Shown here piece after piece: positions 53,119 to 61,098 of a stretch of 64,000 bases of DNA (positions are counted from its first letter, which is position 1; every line of letters begins with the position of its first letter). The DNA is from DSVZ01 sp964568145. GTDB lineage: Bacteria > Verrucomicrobiota > Verrucomicrobiia > Limisphaerales > J093. Made by a program: the position numbers and the translations under genes. Where the stretch lies: assembly GCA_964568145.1 (NCBI GenBank), contig CAZMOZ010000007.1, positions 124,001 to 188,000 on the forward strand, given 5' to 3'. A model generated the notes under the pieces. That model searched no databases. It was not told the DNA's origin and worked only from the letters and a program-made list of their open reading frames with translations.

Positions 53119-54264
53119 ATGAAACTCCGGTTGTTCCCCATGCAGGCTGTTCCCCTCGTTTGTCTCGGACTCCTCACGGCTCTTGGGCAAACCCCAGCGG
53201 TGCTCCTGAACGTCAACTTCGGCACCGACGCCGGGCTGGTCAAAACAGGCCCGGCCGCCATCGGTCAGCCCGGTGACCTTTGGAACCTCTACAGCCGGGA
53301 CGACGGCGCGGGCGGTTTCCGCCATTTTGGCCAACTCAACAACTTGAAGTGGGCGGATGGCAGTCCGTCACCCGTTCACCTCACCGTCACGAACGCACCC
53401 GGGGCCTGGCCCAGCGATCTCGCAGACCCGATGATGGCGCAGTGGCTCTACCCGCTCCCGAACGGCAACGGCAACATCAGGCTCTGGCTCCATCAGGTGC
53501 CGGCGGGACATTACGACCTGTATCTGTACGGCCATGGCAACCTGGACGACTTGGTGGGGGTGTACGAGGTCGCCGTGCTGGAACAAAGCCAGGGAACCAA
53601 GTCGGTCACCGTCGGGTCGGGTTGGCGCACCGACACGCTTCAGGAAAACGTGCATTACGTGGTGTTCCGGGATGTCCCGTCGGACGGCACCCGGCCGGTT
53701 GTCGTCACCGTCAAGCCCAGCCCCCATGGCGAGGCCGTGCTTAACGGGCTCCAACTCGTGCAACGAGATTCCCTTCCTCCGGTGGCTGGAGGCAGCGTGG
53801 TCGTTCCAAGTCAGTTTGCAGATCTGGAAGATGATGCGTATGGGGCCAGTTTCTGCACTCCCCCCACCTTGCGGCTCCAAGAGGTTTACAGGTCCAGTCA
53901 TTTCAGGGGACGGAAAGTCACGATCAAGGCCATTGGGTTCCGGCGGAATTACGGTATCGCAGCGTTCTCCGGTGCTTTGCCGAATCTGCGAATCACGCTT
54001 TCGACCACAGCCCGGCAGCCTGGCGGCCTCGACTCGTCTTTTGCCGCTAATTTGGGCAGCGATGCCGTGGAGGTTTTTTCCGGCCCGATCACCCTCACCT
54101 CCTCGGCGACCGGTCCGGCTGGTGGCCCTAGCCCGTTCGACATGGTCATCCCGTTGAGCCGGTCGTTTGTTTATGACCCGACAGCGGGGAATTTTTTTGG
54201 TCGAGATACGCTGCTACGGGGTGATTCCCGACGGGTTCAACGACGCCTCCGACAACGCCGATGA
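53119..54264 (+). CDS. 5' part of a giant secreted FG-GAP protein (frameshifted)
   Basis: Opens with a signal peptide (MKLRLFPMQAVPLVCLGLLTALG) and continues with a ~330-residue beta-rich domain ('LLNVNFGTDAGLVKTGPAAIGQ', 'GHYDLYLYGHGNLDDLVGVYEVAVLE'). At the T7 run 54192-54198 the frame diverges: reading on gives a nonsense tail ending at 54264, whereas dropping one T gives 'YDPTAGNFLVEIRCYGVIPDG' and continues smoothly in the following ORF. These two ORFs are therefore one gene of ~2019 codons (53119-59179) split by a single-base homopolymer change. Whether it is a real mutation, a slippage switch or a sequencing error cannot be told here. Confidence 0.8.
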   Translation: MKLRLFPMQAVPLVCLGLLTALGQTPAVLLNVNFGTDAGLVKTGPAAIGQPGDLWNLYSRDDGAGGFRHFGQLNNLKWADGSPSPVHLTVTNAPGAWPSDLADPMMAQWLYPLPNGNGNIRLWLHQVPAGHYDLYLYGHGNLDDLVGVYEVAVLEQSQGTKSVTVGSGWRTDTLQENVHYVVFRDVPSDGTRPVVVTVKPSPHGEAVLNGLQLVQRDSLPPVAGGSVVVPSQFADLEDDAYGASFCTPPTLRLQEVYRSSHFRGRKVTIKAIGFRRNYGIAAFSGALPNLRITLSTTARQPGGLDSSFAANLGSDAVEVFSGPITLTSSATGPAGGPSPFDMVIPLSRSFVYDPTAGNFFGRDTLLRGDSRRVQRRLRQRR

Positions 54265-57200
54265 CGACGCTTCACGAGCATTTGCATTCTCGGCCGACGC
54301 CGAAATTGCCAACCACCACGACACGGGAGCCGACATACTCCAGTTGCAGACGGTAGAGGCTACGCCGCCGCCCCCGTCCGGCCCTTTCTCCAAGGTGACG
54401 TCTGGTCTGCCAGGAGATCTGGGCGGGGCTTGGCACGGGGTCGCTTGGGGCGACTTCGACAAGGATGGAGACCTGGACCTGTTTGTTGCCGGTGTCGGCA
54501 CCGGGAACCGCTTGTTCCGAAACGATGCCGGAAGCCTTGTTGTCGTCGAAGGAGTCTTCAGCGAAACCGCACATTCCACTGCCTGCGCTTGGGTGGACTT
54601 TGACAACGACGGCGATTTGGATTTGTTCGTCACCAACAGCGGTCAACCGCATTTTCTTTACGTGAACAACGGCGACGGTTCTTTCACCAAGAACGCCACG
54701 GCCGAGATCACGGCAAGCACCGGAGAGTGCTACGGAGCCACTTGGGGCGACTACAACCGCGACGGTTTTCCCGACGTGATGATCGCCGGGGCTTGGAAAC
54801 CCAACATCCTGTACCGGAACAACGGTAACGGCACGTTTACGCGCATCACCGAGGGCGCGATCGTAAATGACAGCGCCGGTTGGGTGGGAGGCGCGTGGGG
54901 CGATTTCGATGGCGATGGCTGGCCTGACTACTTTGCCGTGAGCGGAGGCGACGACCGGAGCAACGCGCTGTATCGCAACAACGGCGACGGGAGCTTTACG
55001 CCGGTTAGTGTTTCTGGGCTCACGACCGATGGCGGAGCCAGCACAAGCGCCGTGTGGGGTGATTACGACAACGACGGGGACCTCGACCTCTTTGTCGCCA
55101 ACCGGCTGGGGAGCAATTTCCTCTATCGCAACAACGGCAACGGCCAGTTTTCCAAGATCATGGCCGGCGACCCCGTAAACGACGGCGGCGAGTCCAATGG
55201 TTCCGCTTGGTTGGATTATGACAACGATGGCTGGCTGGATTTGTTCGTCGGCAACTACATGGGCGGCCAGAACTGCCTCTATCGGAACCAAGGCGATGGC
55301 ACGTTTGCACGGGTGCTGAGTGGCCCCGGCGCGGAATACACGGATACTATGGGCGTAGCAGTGGCGGATTACACAGGCGACGGCTATCCGGATATGGCCC
55401 TGGCCGGCTACGGTCGCCCCAACTCGCTCTACCGGAACAACGGAGACACGAACACCTGGCTGATCGTCAAGTGCGTGGGCACCCGGTCCCACGCAGCCGG
55501 CCTTGGCGCCAAAGTGCGGGTCACTGCCAACACTGGCGGTACCATTCGCACACAAATGCGGGAGATCAGCGGTGGCGGTGGCTGGTTCAGCCCCAACCAG
55601 CGTGCTGAATTCGGGCTCGGCACGGCCTCGACCGCCGATCTCGTACGCATCGAATGGCCGTCCAGGATCGTGACCGAACTGCGCAACGTCCCCGCCAACC
55701 AGGTGCTCACGGTGGTCGAGCAACCACCCCCGCTCGAAATCACCCCGGCGGGCGGCTTCTTCAGCGGCACCGTCGAAGTCGCCTTGACCGCCCGCGTCGA
55801 AGGCGGCGAGGTGCGCTACACGCTCGACGGCACCGAGCCGACCACCGGCGCGACGCTCTACAGCCAGCCCTTCACGCTCAGCGCCTCCACCCGCGTGCTG
55901 GCCCGAGTGTTCAAGGCCGGCGAGCCGGCGTCGGAGGAGGTGGGCGCGCTGTTCCTGGAAAACCGCTGGAACGACGGCATCCCCGCCGCCTGGCGCGAGC
56001 GGTATTTCGGCGGCAACTGGTTCGCCAAACCGGTGGCGCTGGCGTTGGCCGACGCCGACAACGACGGCGCGATGACCATCCAGGAATGGCTGGCGGAGAC
56101 AAATCCGGCCGACGCCGCCTCCAAACCGGCCAGCCCGGTCGCGCTGCTCGCAATGACCCCGGTCGGCGGCGAGTTCGAGCTGGCCGCGGAGGTCCGCCTC
56201 GAAACGCCGGTGCCGGGCGGCCAGATTCGCTACACCACGGACGGCTCCGAGCCGGGCGCCACGTCGCCCGTGGCCGAAGCGGTCGTCACGCTCACACGGT
56301 CCGCCACGCTCAAGGCGCGGGTGTTTGTGAACGGCAATGCGGTGTCGGCCGTGGTCGGCGCGTCGTTCACCGTGAAGGAAATCGCGCCGCGCATCACCCG
56401 GCAGCCGGTCAGCCAGGCGGTCCTCGCCGGCGGCAGCGTGAGCTTCGAGGTGGAGGCGGTGGGCACGCCGCCGCTGGCCTACCAATGGGCCTTCAACGGA
56501 ACGGACATTGCGGAGGCCAACGGGCGGATGCTGGCGTTGGCCAGCGTGCGCCCCGAACAGGCCGGCACGTACACCGTGCGGGTCAGCAACGCGCTCGGTT
56601 CGGTGGTCAGCGAGCCGGCGGTGCTCACCGTCCACCAGCGCCCGCAGATCTTGCGCCAGCCGGAGCCGGTCGCTGTGGTGGTGGGCCAGTCCGCCACCTT
56701 CAGCGTGGAAGCGGTGGGCGACGCGCCGCTGGGTTACGTCTGGTTCCGCAACGGCATGCGGATCATGGCCGCGCCCAACGCGCCCCTGTTCACCATCGCG
56801 GCGGTGACGCCGGCTGACGCCGGCCAGTACCAGGTGCGGGTGTCGAATCAGTACGGCGCCGCCGCCAGCCGCCTCGTGTCGTTGACGGTGCTTCCGGCAC
56901 CGCTGAAACCAACCATCACGACGCAGCCCGAGGGCTTGATCCGGGTGGATGGCGAAAGCGCCGCGCTGACCGTGGCCGCCACCGGCACCGCGCCGCTGGC
57001 TTACCAGTGGTTCTTCAACGGCCAGCCGCTCGCCGGGGCGACGGAGCCGCGCGTCGAAATCACCAGCCTGAAGCTGAGCGACGCCGGCACGTACTGGGTG
57101 GTGGTCAGCAACGTGGCGGGTGTGGCAACTTCGTTCCCCGCCGTGCTCGAAGTGCATCCGAAACAGCGCGGCGGCACGGTGGTCTTCGCCAACCGGGTCA

Positions 57201-59179
57201 CGATCACGGACATTGACGCCCCGGTGTATGACGCCGATGGCACCACCCGGCTGGCCGGCGCGGCTTTTTTCGCCCAACTGTACGCCGGACCCGCGGAGGA
57301 CCAACTGACGCCGGTCGGCTGGCCCGTGCCGTTCGGCGAAGGCACGCGCGCCGGCTATGTGCCCTCCAGCGTCGTCGCCATCACCACAGTGGCGCCGGGC
57401 GCGCTGGCCTGGGTCCAGATGCGGGCGTGGGAATCGGCCAGGGGTCCCAGTTACGAGGCCGCGCTGCAGGCGGGCGGCAAGGTGGGCGAGTCGGGGCTGG
57501 TTCAGGTCACCACCGGCGGAGCGGGCGATCCACCGAGCTTCCCCGCCGCCTTGGTGGGTCTGGCGAGCTTCCGGCTCCTGCGGGAATCGGAGCCGCCCGT
57601 GATAACCATCACCTTGCCCAACGCGGGCGTGACCGCCGATGACCGTTTCGCTCTCGCGGGCACGGTGGCGGACAACGCCGGTGTGGCGCTGGTCCAATGG
57701 GCCTGGAACAACCGGACGATGGGCGTGCTCCCGCTGGTGGATGGCCGGTTCCATCTGGCCGGCCTGCGCCTGGCGCGCGGCGAAAACCGGATCCGGGTGG
57801 TGGCCACCGACACCGCCGGCAACGCGGCCGAAACCGAGGTGCTGGTGGTTTACGAGCCGGTGCGGGTGCTGGCTCTGTCCAGCCCCGCGCCCGTGCAGGA
57901 AGGCCGCCGGCTCGCGACGGAAGTAACGCTTGCCAGCCCGGGCGGAGTCAGCGGCCTGACGTTCGGGCTGCGGTACGACGCGGAACGGTTCCGCGATCCC
58001 GAATTCGCCTGGAAGGAGGCTGAAGCCCTGGCGGGCGCGCTGACACAGGTCAACGCCGGCACGCCGGGCGAAGTCCGCGCCACGCTTTCGTTGCCGGGCG
58101 GCGAACTGCCGGCCGGCGCCTTTGCGCTGGGCACTTTCACCTTGCGCGCGCGCAGCGTGCCGGAGGCCGTGGACACCGACCTCGTACCCGATCTGGGGGA
58201 CATCGCCGACCGGGCGGGCGCGAAGATCGAGTTTGGCAACGCCGCCGAAAAGACCGTCGCGCGGATTCTCCCGCGCGGGATTCGCGGCGACAACAACGCC
58301 AACGACGCGCTCGACGTGGGCGACGCGACGTTGATGCAGCGCCTGCTCACCCAGCTTGACCCGCTGCGGTCCTGGGACCACGCGGCGAACGACCTCAACG
58401 CCAGCGGCGACCTCGACTCCGGCGACGTGACCCGAGTGCTGCGCGTCGTGGTGGGCCTCGACCCGGCGCCCACGCCCACGCCGCCCGGCCCGGCGCTGGC
58501 GCGGCCGACGCGGCGCCCGCCCAGCCTGGCGGCGGCGGAGACGGCCGCGGCGGTGTGGCTGGCGGCCGATCGCTCGCAAGCCTGGCCCGGCGAGGTCGTC
58601 AAGTTCCAGGTCCGCCTGGCGCAGCCGCCGGCGGGCGTTTCCGGCGTGAGCTTCCGGCTGGCTTACCCGGCCGGGGCGCTGCGCCTGCTCGGCAACGCCG
58701 TAAAGACCGGGCTGGCGGTGCCCGCCGGCGTGTCGTCGCTGTTGCACGTGGACGAGGCGGCGGGGCAGGTCAACTTCGCGGCGTCCGGGACGATCATCTG
58801 GTCGGAAGCCGGCGCCGTTGTGCTGGAAGTGCCGTTCGAGGTGCTGCCGGCCGGCGGCCAAACCGTGTGGGCCGTCAGCCTGATCTCGGGTCAGGTGGCC
58901 TGGGACAACGGCTACGAAGTGCGGGCGCTGGCGCCGGCGAGCCTCGAGCTGCGCAGCCTCGCGCCGGAGCTGGTGTCGGAGGTCGAGTTCACCGGCGAGG
59001 GCGTGCGGCTCGCGTTCGGCACGGCGCCGGGCGTGCGTTACACTGTGGAAGCCTCGGATGACCTGAAGACCTGGACACCGCTGGGCACCGTGGACGGCAC
59101 CGGCCAGGTCGCCGGTTTCATTGACACCGACCGGCGGGAACGGGCGGTCAGGTTCTACCGGGTGTCGGTCGCCCGGTAA
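54167..59179 (+). CDS. 3' part of the giant FG-GAP/ASPIC/Ig/cohesin-dockerin protein
   Basis: The continuation of the gene above. In order: about seven FG-GAP/VCBS repeats (FDKDGDLDLFVAG, DNDGDLDLFVTN, NRDGFPDVMIAG, DGDGWPDYFAVSG and so on, nt 54440-55420), a UnbV/ASPIC domain (to ~55720), chitobiase-like 'RYTLDGTEPTTGATLYSQPF' repeats, three Ig-like domains (56380-57160), a further beta region, a cohesin-like module (57890-58250), a type I dockerin with two Ca loops (GDNNANDALDVGDAT and DLNASGDLDSGDVT, 58290-58470), another cohesin-like module (58540-58940) and the shared C-terminal tail ending RFYRVSVAR. Extracellular scaffold or adhesion function is likely. The start shown is only the first start codon after the frameshift. 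Confidence 0.8.
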   Translation: MFMTRQRGIFLVEIRCYGVIPDGFNDASDNADDDASRAFAFSADAEIANHHDTGADILQLQTVEATPPPPSGPFSKVTSGLPGDLGGAWHGVAWGDFDKDGDLDLFVAGVGTGNRLFRNDAGSLVVVEGVFSETAHSTACAWVDFDNDGDLDLFVTNSGQPHFLYVNNGDGSFTKNATAEITASTGECYGATWGDYNRDGFPDVMIAGAWKPNILYRNNGNGTFTRITEGAIVNDSAGWVGGAWGDFDGDGWPDYFAVSGGDDRSNALYRNNGDGSFTPVSVSGLTTDGGASTSAVWGDYDNDGDLDLFVANRLGSNFLYRNNGNGQFSKIMAGDPVNDGGESNGSAWLDYDNDGWLDLFVGNYMGGQNCLYRNQGDGTFARVLSGPGAEYTDTMGVAVADYTGDGYPDMALAGYGRPNSLYRNNGDTNTWLIVKCVGTRSHAAGLGAKVRVTANTGGTIRTQMREISGGGGWFSPNQRAEFGLGTASTADLVRIEWPSRIVTELRNVPANQVLTVVEQPPPLEITPAGGFFSGTVEVALTARVEGGEVRYTLDGTEPTTGATLYSQPFTLSASTRVLARVFKAGEPASEEVGALFLENRWNDGIPAAWRERYFGGNWFAKPVALALADADNDGAMTIQEWLAETNPADAASKPASPVALLAMTPVGGEFELAAEVRLETPVPGGQIRYTTDGSEPGATSPVAEAVVTLTRSATLKARVFVNGNAVSAVVGASFTVKEIAPRITRQPVSQAVLAGGSVSFEVEAVGTPPLAYQWAFNGTDIAEANGRMLALASVRPEQAGTYTVRVSNALGSVVSEPAVLTVHQRPQILRQPEPVAVVVGQSATFSVEAVGDAPLGYVWFRNGMRIMAAPNAPLFTIAAVTPADAGQYQVRVSNQYGAAASRLVSLTVLPAPLKPTITTQPEGLIRVDGESAALTVAATGTAPLAYQWFFNGQPLAGATEPRVEITSLKLSDAGTYWVVVSNVAGVATSFPAVLEVHPKQRGGTVVFANRVTITDIDAPVYDADGTTRLAGAAFFAQLYAGPAEDQLTPVGWPVPFGEGTRAGYVPSSVVAITTVAPGALAWVQMRAWESARGPSYEAALQAGGKVGESGLVQVTTGGAGDPPSFPAALVGLASFRLLRESEPPVITITLPNAGVTADDRFALAGTVADNAGVALVQWAWNNRTMGVLPLVDGRFHLAGLRLARGENRIRVVATDTAGNAAETEVLVVYEPVRVLALSSPAPVQEGRRLATEVTLASPGGVSGLTFGLRYDAERFRDPEFAWKEAEALAGALTQVNAGTPGEVRATLSLPGGELPAGAFALGTFTLRARSVPEAVDTDLVPDLGDIADRAGAKIEFGNAAEKTVARILPRGIRGDNNANDALDVGDATLMQRLLTQLDPLRSWDHAANDLNASGDLDSGDVTRVLRVVVGLDPAPTPTPPGPALARPTRRPPSLAAAETAAAVWLAADRSQAWPGEVVKFQVRLAQPPAGVSGVSFRLAYPAGALRLLGNAVKTGLAVPAGVSSLLHVDEAAGQVNFAASGTIIWSEAGAVVLEVPFEVLPAGGQTVWAVSLISGQVAWDNGYEVRALAPASLELRSLAPELVSEVEFTGEGVRLAFGTAPGVRYTVEASDDLKTWTPLGTVDGTGQVAGFIDTDRRERAVRFYRVSVAR

Positions 59180-59503
59180 GTGGCCCGCCGCAACAGGCCG
59201 GTTGCCACTTTGGAGGAGGGGCGCCCCTCGCCGAGGGGCGCCCCTTGCGAAGCTGGCCGTAGCGCGGTGCGTCCCGCCAGCCCAGCTTCGATTTTCGGGT
59301 TGAAACAGCCGGCCGGTTGAAAACCGGCGCTAGCGAGCGGTTTAACTAAAGCTGTGGCCGCGTGGGGAGCACGGGCTTCAGCCCGCTTCACCGTGCTCGG
59401 GCAGACGGGCGGGGAAGCGGCGTGAACGCCGCGCGGCGGAAGCGCTGTCGCAAGCGGCCGCAGTTTTATTGAAAACTGCTCTAACAACCGGGCGCCGCAA
59501 GCT
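59180..59503. repeat. 324-bp spacer with fused family A and B repeats and further hairpins
   Basis: The first half holds a partial family A hairpin (59213-59245, GGGGCGCCCCTCGCCGAGGGG) joined directly to family B copy 4 (59248-59303). The second half contains GAGCACGG...CCGTGCTC (59367-59398) and GCAGTTTT-ATTG-AAAACTGC (59460-59479). The last could terminate the minus-strand yacG transcript. No gene is evident. Confidence 0.65.
59248..59303. repeat. ~70-bp palindromic element, family B copy 4 (left arm truncated)
   Basis: CGAAGCTGGCCGTAGCGCGG is joined to CCCAGCTTCGATTTTCGGGT. The outer part of the left arm is missing at the junction with the family A hairpin, so one repeat inserted into or recombined with the other. 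Confidence 0.75.
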
Positions 59504-59725
59504 TCATTTCCGTCCAGGTGGCGGGGAACCGTTCACCGGTCCCAAGTCCTCGATGTGTTCGAGGTCGGACGTCTTCAACGGCGAGGATATCCGGTGCTCT
59601 TCGCCCAGCCACTTGCCCAGGTCCACCCATTTGCAGCGCGCGGAACAGAACGGTCCGTGCGGGCCGTCGAACCACGGGCCTTCCTTCCGGCAGGTCGGGC
59701 AGGGGATGTTCGGTGAGGCGCTCAT
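59504..59725 (-). CDS. yacG: DNA gyrase inhibitor YacG
   Basis: A 73-residue zinc protein. The four ligands are C9-x2-C12 and C27-x3-C31 (IPCPTCRKEGPWFDGPHG, PFCSARCKW), followed by the family block VDLGKWLGEEHRIS. In E. coli YacG binds GyrB and inhibits gyrase. ATG 59725. It lies 9 nt downstream of the DUF2905 gene on the same strand, forming a small operon. Confidence 0.9.
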   Translation of the reverse strand: MSASPNIPCPTCRKEGPWFDGPHGPFCSARCKWVDLGKWLGEEHRISSPLKTSDLEHIEDLGPVNGSPPPGRK

Positions 59726-59734
59726 GGGCGGGGT

Positions 59735-59944
59735 TCAGCGGCGGAACAGCCAGAGCAACAGGGTCAGCACCAGGCTCAGGGCCAGGCACGTGATCACCGG
59801 GAAGTAGATGCGCACCGGGCCGCGCTGCCAGGCGATGTCGCCCGGCAGCAGCGTACCGCCGCGCCCGCCCAGCAGCCAGAGCAGGGCGCCCATGACGGCC
59901 AGAGCGAGGCCGGCCACGACCATCAGTTTGGCCAGCGAATCCAC
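59735..59944 (-). CDS. DUF2905 membrane protein
   Basis: A 69-residue protein with two membrane helices (SLAKLMVVAGLALAVMGALLWL and the C-terminal PVITCLALSLVLTLLLWLF) around 'GGRGGTLLPGDIAWQRGPVRIYFP', which is the DUF2905 signature (LPGDI...FYFP). Function unknown. Start is GTG 59944, the only start that keeps the first helix. It is followed by yacG. Confidence 0.85.
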   Translation of the reverse strand: MDSLAKLMVVAGLALAVMGALLWLLGGRGGTLLPGDIAWQRGPVRIYFPVITCLALSLVLTLLLWLFRR

Positions 59945-60254
59945 GCGCAGAATCTAGCCGGGGCGCGCCCGCGCAACAACCGCAGCCGGGGGCGTTTGGC
60001 TCCGGCGGGTTTGGGTCTGGGTTGTTTTGTCTCGCGTCAAACTGGTTAACACGAGTGAAGCGTTAAACCCGAAAAACGAAGCTGGGCAGGCAGGACGCAC
60101 TGCGCCACGGCCCAATTCGGTTTTCGGGCCAAACCGGCTGCGCCGCGGTCGCTTTGAACTTTTCACCCTTTCAACCAATGACATCTGCCATGACCGCCTG
60201 GCGATGTAGTCCCGGCGGGGACGGCTGACAAAACCTGACCATGTGAGGTGCCAC
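59945..60254. repeat. 310-bp divergent spacer with family B copy 5
   Basis: The palindrome at 60063-60133 (TTAAACCCGAAAAACGAAGC...TTCGGTTTTCGGGCCAAA) occupies the centre. The rest should include promoters for the divergent DUF2905 and LOR/SDH-domain genes, but no clear motif was found. Confidence 0.65.
60063..60133. repeat. ~70-bp palindromic element, family B copy 5
   Basis: Arms TTAAACCCGAAAAACGAAGC and ATTCGGTTTTCGGGCCAAA with core TGGGCAGGCAGGACGCACTG, same orientation as copies 1 and 2. Confidence 0.8.
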
Positions 60255-60878
60255 ATGTTTTCCCAAGAGATCGAGCTGTGGGGTCACATCATTGACTCGC
60301 TCATCCTGCCGAAGGTGCTGGACTTGATCCTCGCCGAAGGCGGGACGTTCCAGATCGAGGAGGTGCGCGTCGGCAAGCGGCGCACCGACCCGAGCTACGC
60401 GCGCATCACCGTCTCGGCCGCCACGCCGACGGCGGTGGATGAGCTGGTGCGCAAGCTGCGCCTGCACGGCGCGGAGGTGATCGGCGAGGCGGAGGCGGCG
60501 CTGGCGCCCGCGCCGGCGGACGGCGTGTTCCCGCCCGATTTTTACGTGACCTCGAACCAGCCGACCTTCGTCCGCCACGACGGGCGCTGGCTGGAGGTGC
60601 AGCCGGTCATCATGGACTGCGGCATCGCGGTGGACCCGGCAGCGCGGCGGGCCTGGCCGGTGAAGTTTTACGACGTGCGCGCGGGGATGCGCATCGCCAC
60701 CGGCCACCGCGGCGTCCGGGTGACGCCGGCGGAACGCGGCACCCAGCGGCTGAGCGAATTTGAGTTCATGGCCAGCAGCGTCTCCACCGAGAAGCCCAAG
60801 AACGCCGTCATCCGCGCGCTGGCCGACGAGATGCGCCAGACGCGGCGCAGCGGCGATCTAAACCTCCAAGCATGGTAG
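60255..60878 (+). CDS. Stand-alone LOR/SDH N-terminal domain protein
   Basis: A 207-residue protein that matches the N-terminal LOR/SDH domain of the TIGR00300 family: 'IELWGHIIDSLILPKVLDLILAEGGTFQIEEVRVGKRRTDPSYARITVSA', 'APADGVFPPDFYVTSNQPTFVRHDGRWLEVQ', 'MDCGIAV', and 'FEFMASSVSTEKPKNAVIRALAD'. In archaeal and cyanobacterial relatives this domain precedes a catalytic ornithine cyclodeaminase-like or arginine-handling domain, which is absent here. Function of the isolated domain is unknown; ligand (amino acid) binding is a reasonable guess. GAGGTG lies just before ATG 60255. Confidence 0.75.
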   Translation: MFSQEIELWGHIIDSLILPKVLDLILAEGGTFQIEEVRVGKRRTDPSYARITVSAATPTAVDELVRKLRLHGAEVIGEAEAALAPAPADGVFPPDFYVTSNQPTFVRHDGRWLEVQPVIMDCGIAVDPAARRAWPVKFYDVRAGMRIATGHRGVRVTPAERGTQRLSEFEFMASSVSTEKPKNAVIRALADEMRQTRRSGDLNLQAW

Positions 60879-61098
60879 GGCCGCGCTGCGACGCGGCCGT
60901 GGGTGAATGTTGGGCTCGCGGCGCTGGCCCTTCGAAAGTCTGGCCGCGGTCCTCAAACTGCGGTCGTTTCCCGGAAAGCGCCGGTAAACCGGCGCACTCC
61001 AGGAGCCGGCACCCGACACCCGTGCCCAGCCTGCGAGGAGCATTCCACCCGTCCAGTTGGGGCTTGCGGAGCAGCCGGAACGGGTTTGGAATTACGCA

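Noticed and set aside
54272..58861. A 1529-residue minus-strand frame opposite the giant FG-GAP gene
   Set aside because: Mirror of the plus-strand codon pattern; no motifs, and the plus strand has clear FG-GAP, Ig and dockerin repeats.
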